From Cladosporium sp. IMV 00045 (lineage: Eukaryota > Ascomycota > Dothideomycetes > Cladosporiales > Cladosporiaceae), in NCBI GenBank assembly GCA_001931905.2, contig MSJI02000124.1:4951-29171 (forward strand): DNA of 24,221 bases, given 5' to 3'. Each line of letters opens with the position of its first letter. The first letter of the stretch is position 1. This document shows positions 16,649-24,221 of this stretch, one piece after another. Both the position numbers and the translations under genes were made by a program. A model generated the notes under the pieces. That model ran no database searches. It was not told the DNA's origin and was given only the letters and a program-made list of their open reading frames with translations.

Positions 16649-19197
16649 TCAACCCTTCATACCGCCCTTCAATCCGCCCTCCCCACCCTTCGCAAAACGA
16701 TACCCAAAACTGACCGCCACCGCAACTACAAGAGCAAAACAAAGCACGCTCGGCCCCCACTTGTCATGATAGCTGACGGCGACGCGGTTCTTGATCTTGT
16801 CGACGCGCCATAAGTAAATACCCATGGAGTAGAAAAGCGCCAGACACGCGACCGCCGTGAAAGCCCAGGCGGAAGCGAGCGAGACGCTGTCGCCGAAGTT
16901 GAGCAGGGTGGCGGCGATGGAGCCGAGGATGATTGAGAATTCGAGCTGGGAAGAGAGGGTGAGTTAGTGAGTGGTTGTGAGTGGGGGAAAGGATGGTGTG
17001 CAGGAAGGCTTACCCATGACAAGAAAGTGCGCTCAGCGGCAAAAGAGACCTTGGGCTCAACACGCACGGGCACGTGGATCTTCTTGCCCTTCGGCGCCTT
17101 GAAGCGCTTCTCGCTCACGGCGTTGGCGCCCGGCACGCCCATGCGGCCTTCTCTGCCTGGGATCTCCGTAGGTTGCGGCACGGGTTTCGCCAGCGAGACG
17201 GCGTTGAGTAGCTTCTCGCCGGCGATGCTGGCGTAGCTCTGTGCGAGCTTCCAGCGGTAGTGCCAGCCGCCGATGCGTTTTGCTTCCTCGAGGTCGTCGT
17301 CTTCGTCGTCCGAATCGTACAGCGGGTAGTCTTCGTCGGTGGAGGCGAGGGGGCGGTGAGCCATGCGTTCCTCCTCGTCCATGGTGTTGGGGTCGTTGCC
17401 GTTGGCGAGGTCCAGGTGGCGCTCTTCTTCGTGCTGCTCGAGCGCATCGCGGGCTGCGCGCAGGCGGCGGGTGTTCTCATCGTCATCGTTGACCGCGTGG
17501 CCGTTTTGTACGTCAGCCTCGAGCTCGTCTTCTGAGTCGTCGTCGTCCATGGCAGCGCTCGTGCTGGCGTCTGTGCTGTGCCCGGGACGCTCGATGCCGA
17601 AACGGTGTGTGACGGGCTTGCGAATGTCGGTATCCATTTGAGGGAACCAGAAGGGCAGCAGGTTGATCCGACTCTGGAACATGGATGCAGTTCCATGGAT
17701 GAACTTAGAGAACTTGGGAACAGCCTCGACCAAGTGGGAAGCAGTGAGCTCGCGAATCCACTCAGGAGGTTCTTGCCCAGCAGCAGTCTGGAGCTTTACT
17801 TCGAGCACACCGTATGGGAAGTGTTCGACATCACCCTTCGGAAGTTGGCTGAAAGGCCAGTCAATGCCGATGTCTGTTCGACGCCAGTTGTCGCCCGATC
17901 GCCTGACACCGTCAAGGTTGTCCTCGCGGACCATAGTGAGTTCCGTATCGAGTGAGATACGCACGCGTGCATCGCCGGGCAATTGGAAAGCCGTGCGATT
18001 GTAGAAAGAACGGCAAACCGGTACCAGCTTGCGGTCGATCATGCGGAACTGAATCTCCTTCGCCAGCTGCTCCAGGTCGTCAATCTCTTTCTTGCTCTTC
18101 TTTCCATCCTTACGAGCCTTCTCAAACGCCTGCTCAGTCGTCATGTCGCCTCTCAAGAAAGCATTGACGTGTTTCTCCTTCAGCGAAAAGCGAGCCTTGA
18201 CGGACTTCTCACCCGTCCAGTCTTCGCGATGGGTCTTGCGCTCAAGGAAAATCGTGTCCGTCTCCATACCTCCGTACCAACGCAGACGATGAGCCTCGGC
18301 TCCCTCCGTCTTCTTCAGACGACCCTCGTACAGCTCCCATGTGTCCGGGTTGTCGTAGTAGATCGATGAAATGGCCGAGTCCTTCTTCTCGAATTCCTTG
18401 CTAGGGTTGAAAACGAGAACGGGCAAGTGCTTCAAGATGATGAGCTTCAATTCGGTGATGTTGTCCGGGTGCACCCAGTATTTTGTTGTTTGACGGACGA
18501 AGTTTTGTTGCTTGCCGCCAGCGCCGGAGTCACCGGTGATGGGGTTTCCGCGCGTGCGCACTTGATCGTAGAGCTTCGAGAGGTTGATGACGGTGACATC
18601 GTAGTCGTCCTTGAAGAAAGGTCTCGCGCGCAATCTCGCGGCGAACACGGGCTTCAAGTGCCAGTTGGTCTGCTTGTCGTGCTTCTTGATGATCTTCTGG
18701 AAGCCGGTGTAATTGAGCTGCGTGAACTTTGCAAGGTCGTGCACGTCTGCAATGATGTCCGACAAGTCCTCCTCGAGCAACAGGTATTCCTCCTCGGTGG
18801 GCGCATTAGGCCTCTCGCGCTCGTCGCGGTTGGCGGTTTCCGTCCTGGCAATGGCTTCGTTGACCTCTTTCTCGCTGGCCTTGATCCTGCGGATGATTTC
18901 CTGGCTTTTGACTTTCTGAAAGGTAAAGACCTTGTCCAACTCCTGCTCCAATTGGTTTACAAAGCGCTGCTCGTCCTCCTCGTCCCATTGTGGCTTTCCA
19001 TTCTGCTGACCTCGTTGCGATCCGGAACCGTGCTCGAGGCTCTTCTTAAGCTCGTCGTAAGAGATGTAGTAGTAGTACCAGTCCTTGATCAGCGAACTGC
19101 GCAGCTGCTGGCCGAACCTGTGCGAGTAATGTTAGGACGTGGACATGACATTGCATGGCATTGCATTGGGCTGCGGGGTGCTGGCGACGTACTTCAT
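16649..19197 (-). CDS. VTC4: Vacuolar transporter chaperone 4, polyphosphate polymerase
   Basis: Three coding exons (19197-19193, 19117-17014 and 16945-16649) give 801 aa. The SPX domain opens with [20 protein letters not shown] and carries the basic patch KIIKKHDK (143-150) that senses inositol pyrophosphates. The central triphosphate-tunnel domain has the substrate lysine in TTKYWVHP (Lys214), the arginines of [18 protein letters not shown] (268, 279, 281), the acidic LEVKLQT (Glu441) and the lysine of PKFSKFIHG (Lys472). This complete active-site set marks Vtc4, the catalytic subunit, rather than Vtc2/3. An acidic linker follows, then three membrane helices mostly in the last exon. The complex makes polyphosphate from ATP and passes it into the vacuole. 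The protein is somewhat longer than yeast Vtc4 because of the linker. Identification is very secure. Confidence 0.96.
16946..17013 (-). other. Intron 2 of VTC4
   Basis: GTAAGC donor and TTCCCAG acceptor, 68 bp, phase 0. It joins ERTFLSW to [15 protein letters not shown] at the start of the first membrane helix, as in other VTC proteins. Confidence 0.92.
19118..19192 (-). other. Intron 1 of VTC4, after a 5-nt coding exon
   Basis: The donor GTACGT follows ATGAA directly and the acceptor is GCACAG, giving 75 bp. The splice builds ATG-AAG-TTC, that is MKFGQQL, the invariant start of SPX proteins. No other ATG nearby gives this N-terminus, so the tiny first coding exon is well supported. Confidence 0.9.
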
Positions 19198-19430
19198 GTT
19201 TACCAGATCTCCGACCTAGAGGTGGAGATGTCGGGATTGAGATGCGCAATTGGAGGGTGAAAGAACGACAATTAGTAGCGCGCTCGTTCTTCTCGGAAGG
19301 TGTTGAAGATGTGTGAAGAGATTAAGCGAGCATGCAGAAGAAGTGTAAGCGCATATGCTTGTCTCTTCTCTTCTCGTCTCTGCTCTGGATGGGTGAGGCG
19401 AGGCTGGTGGAGCTTTTGAAAGCTACGGCC

Positions 19431-19501
19431 ATTGGATTGACCTGAATTGATTCTAGCCCGGCCAATTTGATGGAAGCCATTCACCAATCAAACCCGCCAA
19501 T
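19431..19501. promoter_or_regulatory. Cluster of four CCAAT boxes upstream of VTC4
   Basis: CCAAT occurs at 19462-19466, 19484-19488 and 19497-19501, and ATTGG (CCAAT on the other strand) at 19431-19435, all within 71 bp and about 235-305 bp upstream of the VTC4 ATG. CCAAT is bound by the HAP/CBC complex in fungi. I found no CACGTG (the Pho4/NUC-1 core) in the 19198-19560 part of the promoter. Confidence 0.45.
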
Positions 19502-19952
19502 TCCATCACGCGCTCACCTGCCAGGCTACCCCAGCCTAGCAGCATCGTCATTGCGGAAAAAAGCGTTGGACTATATCTTATCGTTCAGATCTGATGTTCA
19601 AGAAACCAAATGATGAATTGTCCTGAAATGATGCTTGTTCCTGACTGCATCCATCCTGCGTTCATACAATCTTGACGATACCAAAATATGACATTAGAGC
19701 CCGTCAAACCCCAATGCTCAGACGCGTCACGACTCAGCTGCCAGCCTCCAACGCCCCGCCATCCGTTCGAGGGAAATTAATGATATGAATACATTCGCCA
19801 AAAGAAAAGAAAAATATCCCAAGTCAGAGAAACGAATTCCCAACATCTAATCAACGACCTCATCTCTCAATCCTCATCAAGTCATCAAATCATTAGTTAG
19901 GAGGCATCGCATCCATCCCACTTCTCCCACCCATGTCACTCTCATCTCTCAC

Positions 19953-20540
19953 TCACCCACCAAGCGTATCCAAACTCGCAAACCCACCCCCCAAATACTC
20001 CATCGTCTGTCTCTCATAAAGCCTCCTTAACTGATCCTCCGACTCCTTCACGCGCAACAACCTCTGCTGGCTTGCGCGGATGTCTCTGAGTGAAGTTTCC
20101 GTCGGCGAGATCTTGCGTCGCAAAGTCGGCGGCGAAGTTGCGTTGCGCGAAGCATCGCGGTGATGATGTTTGGAGACCCGCACTTTGACGATGGGGGATG
20201 TTGTCGACGTGCTGCTGCTCGTGGTTGAATATTGCGTCTCGCTGTCCGAGTCGCCGCGCCATGATGTGTGCAGGCTTGATGTGGAGCGTGGCGAGGAGCT
20301 GGTGCTGGAGGAGGAGGATGCTGTGCTCGGCCAGATAAGCGCGGTGTAGGATGAGAAGTTTGAAGAAGGGATTGCGGGTTGCAAAGAAGGTGGGCTCGGT
20401 GGGACTCTTTGGAGTCTTGCGCATGAATCTTGTGAGGCGTGTAGTTCGAAACACCGCGTGCATCGTGTAAAGTCGAGGTCGTCAGGACCTGTGCGCAAGC
20501 GCAGTGGTGGCGGGCGCTGGGAGGATGATGTCGTCTCCAT
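19953..20540 (-). CDS. Ser-rich protein of unknown function
   Basis: An intronless frame of 195 aa from the ATG at 20540; an in-frame ATG at 20564 would add eight residues. The N-terminal part has a short Cys pair in FTRCTRCFELHASQDSC, the middle (about 70-130) is a Ser/Thr-rich low-complexity linker, and the C-terminal quarter is charged and helical (KISPTETSLRDIRASQQ, then EDQLRRLYERQTMEYL). No membrane segment or signal peptide is seen. The mix of a Cys-containing head, disordered middle and helical tail resembles small uncharacterised ascomycete proteins, and the frame is the longest here with consistent character. I assign no function. The gene could be longer if a 5' exon exists upstream. 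Confidence 0.6.
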   Translation of the reverse strand: METTSSSQRPPPLRLRTGPDDLDFTRCTRCFELHASQDSCARLQRVPPSPPSLQPAIPSSNFSSYTALIWPSTASSSSSTSSSPRSTSSLHTSWRGDSDSETQYSTTSSSTSTTSPIVKVRVSKHHHRDASRNATSPPTLRRKISPTETSLRDIRASQQRLLRVKESEDQLRRLYERQTMEYLGGGFASLDTLGG

Positions 20541-20606
20541 ATCGGTAGCTAGTAAGTGAAGCATTTCGCAACTATCGCAGAGCAAAGCGAACGTCAAGGC
20601 TGGCAA

Positions 20607-22664
20607 GTGAATCAGAAGTCAAAGGTAGACTCAGAAACTGAAAGACAGAATGACACTGAAGGCCAGCCATCTCGCGCGCAAGACGGCGCAGCGATCACCT
20701 TTATAATATTCAATGGCTGGCGCGACACACACACCACATGCGAGTGAACCTACCGCAACTTTTTGGACCCTTTGGCTTTTTTTCCCTCTAACAATGCAGG
20801 CGCGCAACTGCATGTGTGGCACATCGAAAGTCCGCCTCTGCCGTCAGCCATGTGGTTTCGGACAAGGGGTGCGCTGCATGTATCTCCTAGCCGGCCATCG
20901 TTCTGGGTGGTGGAACAATGCCTAAGATCAAGATGACGGGCACACGGCTGACGATGACCTGCGTTGCCGAACCAGGGTTCGCAAGCTGGTGGTTGGGTGG
21001 ACAGCTGTTTGATGGCGAGATGTGCTACCTCCTACGGTGTTTGAATCTTGCTTGCATCTCTACCTAGACCAAGTGACGTCGGAGTTTCTCGTTGTCTCCA
21101 TGTCTCCACTAGGGCTGTGAGGGCCAAGATTGAAGGAATGTGGTATGGTCAGCGGTATCGATCGTGAAAAAAGAGGCATTCGATTAATGCAACCCGGCGA
21201 TTGCGTGAAGGAAGCAGCATGTTTTCCAAACTACCGGAGGCTGAACTTCAACACGTCCAGCCACCCGAAATTCTGTATGGTCTCGACAAAAGTCCTATGG
21301 CTGGGAGACTTCATGGCGAACAAGGTGGTCGTGGAACGTCACATCTTCAGCTGCCTCCAAGCGAGACTTTCGGCGTGGGGCCTTGGAGTCCCAGCGAAGC
21401 CGAAACCTTGATTTTCCCACATAGAAGACAGACTGACGAACCTCCGATGATGGTGATGACCTCAATGCCAAAGACAAGAGACACCACACCGCAGTTTCCA
21501 TCATTCCGCAGACCATGGCTCGCTTGCGGGAAGACGTGATCAGCAATGCGCCAAAATCTCGAGTGCAGCTCAGAAACATCTTCAATTCTGGGTTGCAGTC
21601 AACACCTGCATGCAGCTGAACCACTGCACAGAAACACTCACGACTCGCGCGTAATCACTGGCCGAGCGTACATCAAAACATCTGCTATGTCTGCAGACAG
21701 GTCCCGTAGCACCGAGAAGGCCGCACGCACTACAAGTCCACAGGTACCATAATCAAAAACCGGTCGAGTCCTGCCTTTCTCATTCATGCACGCCTGCCAC
21801 CCTTCGAAGCGCGCTTCAGCTCCCTCGGCTACGCGCAACAGATGGCTTGCAGGTACAAGTACAGCCTCCAGCTGAAAAGCGCCACCTGGGGAGCCAGTGC
21901 GCGCACCCCTCCGAAGTGAAAGTGTGGGTAGGTACTGTATGGTTGCCGGCAGTTGCCTGAGAATCTCGCTGAGAGAACTCACGAAGTGGTATGTACATAC
22001 GGTTTGCCTGGATGCTGTGTGAAAGGGGGGAGAAATATAGCGTGAAGCACATGTTGCTTTTTTCGTCAAAGTTGTCACGACCAAAGGCAACGGATGGAGC
22101 TTTTAATGTGGGTGTGTCGGGTACTGCTTGGAGGTACGCTGTGGTCTTGTTGTTACTGTTCACTGCGTCACCATGAAGAGCATGGTATTGCAGATGTGAA
22201 CCCAACCGGCCAGTCTGACCTTACCGTAAAGCCATGTGCTTCTTCACCTCATTCGAGAGATCTCCTGCTCAGGGTAGTATTGTCATGGTTTCAGCCATCT
22301 CTACCTACCTACCTTAGCCTTCATACCTTATGTGTATTCATAAGCACACGAAATCAGCCAACATCATTTTTCAGAATCATCCAACAAAACCTGTCGTCAA
22401 GTTGTAAAGCTCCACGCGACGAAATCTCGAATTGACTTGGGTTGACAGGGTGGAAGTTATGGCTCAAGAGTGTGACATGAATACCTTATTATCTTTAACA
22501 AAGTCGATCCTCATCGTTACATGTACTTGCCTTTGAGACGCAAGAATCCATACGAGCAAAACGTGGTTACCAATCCCCAGTAATAATACCTCATCCCCCA
22601 TACATCATCCCTCATCCCTCATCAACATCCCAACATCCCAACATCCCAACACCCCAGCATCCGC
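20607..22664. other. Two-kilobase stretch without a supported gene
   Basis: The promoter of the Ser-rich protein must lie at the left end, and the right end contains the 3'UTR of the Cys-rich protein. In between, frames of 90-150 codons occur on both strands (for example minus 21638-22090), but they overlap each other, lack recognisable motifs and have biased, incoherent composition. No tRNA, transposon ends or long repeats were seen by eye. A short CTAC tetranucleotide run lies near 22304. Confidence 0.5.
22603..22655. repeat. Simple tandem repeats (CATCCCT, then AACATCCC)
   Basis: Bases 22603-22623 contain short CATCCCT-type copies. From 22624 there are three perfect copies of AACATCCC (to 22647) and a fourth imperfect one. 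They lie just past the stop codon of the Cys-rich gene, in its presumed 3'UTR. Confidence 0.75.
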
Positions 22665-23168
22665 CTACAACTCCTCCTTCCTCCCCTCCCCCTTCCCCTT
22701 CCCCCCTCCAAACCCAAACATTCCCCAAACCATGCCACTCAGCGAACCTATATTCCCACCAAACAAACCCTCGTTAGCAAACAACCCTTCTCGCGACCAA
22801 AAACCCACCAAAACCCCGAACCCCCAAGTAAGGAGACCAAAAAAGAAAAACATACCACCAGGCGGATACTTCCGTCCCCCCCTCTCAACACTCGGCTCAC
22901 AACCACACCACTCTTCCTCCGGGATGGAGTCGAGGACGGAGGGGATGTGCGCGCCGCAGCCAAACCAGGTTATGCCTTCTGTTTGAGCGATTGTGGTCAG
23001 TAGGGTACAGGGTACGGGCGTGTGATGTATGGGGTGTGTGATTTTCAAAAGTAAGGTAAGGTAAGGGATAGGGCGGAGGGGATGGGCGAAATTGAAGGTG
23101 ACATGGAAAAGGAAAGGGTCGGGATGGGAGGGCGTACGGCAAGTACTGCAGGTTGATCGAGAGCACAT
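22665..23168 (-). CDS. Small Cys-rich protein, fungal family of unknown function
   Basis: Three exons (23168-23138, 22978-22856 and 22747-22665) give 78 aa. The N-terminus is MCSRSTCSTC, and the first splice joins it to QGITWFGCGAHIPSVLDSIP, then EEEWCGC and KYPPGG. Cys2, Cys7, Cys10, Cys18, Cys35 and Cys37, with His21, could bind zinc. From memory of the general pattern, this Cys-x4-Cys-x2-Cys / TWxGCGxH arrangement recurs in short fungal proteins without known role. The C-terminal exon is Gly/Lys-rich. Intron 1 (159 bp) has GTACGC, CTGACC and AACAG; intron 2 (108 bp) has GTATGT, GCTAAC and ATAG. Intron 2 has no in-frame stop and is a multiple of three, so a longer 114-aa form is possible. 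The spliced family resemblance at the first junction is the main support. Confidence 0.72.
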   Translation of the reverse strand: MCSRSTCSTCRTPSHPDPFLFHVTFNFAHPLRPIPYLTLLLKITHPIHHTPVPCTLLTTIAQTEGITWFGCGAHIPSVLDSIPEEEWCGCEPSVERGGRKYPPGGMFFFFGLLTWGFGVLVGFWSREGLFANEGLFGGNIGSLSGMVWGMFGFGGGKGKGEGRKEEL

Positions 23169-24071
23169 ATTTTCCTTTCTTTACTTGGTTCTTCGATTTC
23201 GTTACTTGGAAACGTTCAGGCGTTTGAGGGGAGTGTGAGGGCCGGGGTTGTGAGATAAAGAGTGAAGATCGTGAAGCTCGGAGAGCATGAGGGCAGGGTA
23301 CATGTATAGACGAAAGTGGGTTGGAAGAAGTCCGTCCCGCTTTTGAGGAAAGGCGAGAAGGCGAAAAAGTGATTGGAGTCCAAACAGCGACTTTACAGAA
23401 TTATTTACATAGGCACGTATAAATTATGACATGAGTACAAGGAATGAGGTTTGCGGAACAACAACTAATGATTAAATCACGGGATCATTGCATATATATA
23501 CACACAAGCGAAGGCATTGATCGATTACTTAGTTATCCATATAGTCAATACCTTTAGTCCCGGAGATACCAGGAGAATGCATGAAGCACAATTATAAAAT
23601 CTTCAAACGTGGATGGGTATTCTCAGTCGTGCAGGAAGATACGCTCTGGAATAAATCAAAGTTCATCTTATTATTCCTGATCAAGGCCATGCAGGTTGAG
23701 GTTTTATGACCGTCAATTCATGTCGAAACCCTTGTCCAAGTTTGATGCACGAGTGAATGAGTTGGCAGGCTAGAATGTTGCTCATTAGAGGATTAGTCGG
23801 CATCATATTTCTCAAGGCTGATCACGGCCACGGTCGTTCAGAGGATGCGTGTCATTTCAATCTGAGAAGGGAATGAACATGGCAGGACAGGCAAATTTTT
23901 CGTGTCGCTCAAGCATGCTTTCATTGTTCATCTAGCGGCTCAGAGGCGTCCCGAAAAAGAAGGAGAAGCAAACATATATTCTACCAACGCCGGTATAGTC
24001 TTCATGCCTGTCTGCCGACCAGCCTCCTTTGCCACTACCGGATTCTCTCTCAACAAACAACAGCGAAACGC
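23169..24071. other. Intergenic region before the right-edge gene
   Basis: The left end is the promoter of the Cys-rich gene and the right end the 3'UTR of the partial gene. Bases 23400-23560 are AT-rich with a short ATATATA run near 23491. I see no frame or motif to report. Confidence 0.5.
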
Positions 24072-24221
24072 TTAAGCCTCGGTCTCGAAGGCGTCGGGGA
24101 AGCGGCGCATGTTGTACTCAAGGGGACCCTTGGTGGAGAGGAACTGGACGTAGGCACCGTCGACGCGGACCTTGCCCTCCTGGCGCTTGGCGACGTACTC
24201 CTCGCGGCGGAGGGGAGTGAA
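24072..24221 (-). CDS. C-terminal end of a gene with highly biased codons (partial)
   Basis: The minus strand reads 49 codons from the window edge to TAA at 24072-24074. The peptide starts FTPLRREEYVAKRQEGK, continues with GAYVQFLSTKGPLEYNMRR and ends FPDAFETEA. Nearly all codons end in C or G in the manner of strongly expressed fungal genes (GTC, CGC, GAC, TAC, TTC, AAG, ACC), which makes this coding assignment good even though I cannot name the protein. The fragment is basic, without membrane segments. It is probably a housekeeping protein; the rest lies beyond 24221. The plus-strand frame at 24029-24220 is its shadow. Confidence 0.78.
   Translation of the reverse strand, partial: FTPLRREEYVAKRQEGKVRVDGAYVQFLSTKGPLEYNMRRFPDAFETEA

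Noticed and set aside
21638..22090. A 150-codon minus-strand frame in the gap before the Cys-rich gene
   Set aside because: No recognisable motif, overlaps similar frames on both strands, no plausible start context or introns; treated as chance.

Overview
This window reads as nuclear DNA of a filamentous ascomycete (Pezizomycotina). The evidence is short introns of about 54-160 bp with GT..AG ends and CTAAC/CTGAC-type branch sites, roughly balanced GC, compact gene spacing on both strands, and fungal orthologues such as Epl1, Vtc4, Rkm4-type SET and an LDAH-like hydrolase. Dothideomycetes is my guess from overall flavour and is not demonstrated. All gene models were spliced by eye, without transcript data.

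Left part (1-9190), mostly housekeeping. Bases 1-762 hold no convincing gene. A mitochondrial tryptophanyl-tRNA synthetase (minus, 763-1884) is divergent from a SET-domain lysine methyltransferase (plus, 2152-3610), with only 267 bp between their starts. The SET gene converges on the NuA4 subunit Epl1 (minus, 3806-5759). Epl1 is divergent from an LDAH/DUF2305 lipid-droplet hydrolase (plus, 6581-7729). A second, unrelated alpha/beta hydrolase with a hydrophobic C-terminal tail follows (plus, 8249-9190).

Middle part (9191-15332), accessory in character. A gene-poor stretch of about 2.3 kb ends in a strong promoter with a TATA box and a probable 5'UTR intron. It leads into the most interesting gene in the window: a cysteine-free secreted precursor of 368 aa. 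After a signal peptide it consists of three copies of a 46-52 aa unit A (starting QLHGEG) and three copies of a 65-68 aa unit B (starting QADKIANG). Every junction carries an Arg-Arg that looks like a Kex2 site, so the protein looks like a precursor of several small secreted peptides. Units A2 and A3 are identical in protein but differ at 15 synonymous sites. Converging on it is a Baeyer-Villiger-type FAD monooxygenase (minus, 13310-15332) whose reading frame needs a 6-nt microexon.

Right part (15333-24221). It holds the polyphosphate polymerase Vtc4 (minus, 16649-19197, with a 5-nt first coding exon), a Ser-rich protein of unknown function (minus, 19953-20540), about 2 kb without a supported gene, a small Cys-rich protein (minus, 22665-23168) with an in-frame, stop-free second intron that would encode a membrane segment if retained, and the last 49 codons of a gene with strongly biased codon use that runs off the right edge on the minus strand.

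The housekeeping genes show no functional cluster. The precursor and the monooxygenase are the only pair whose adjacency could matter, and that link is inference.
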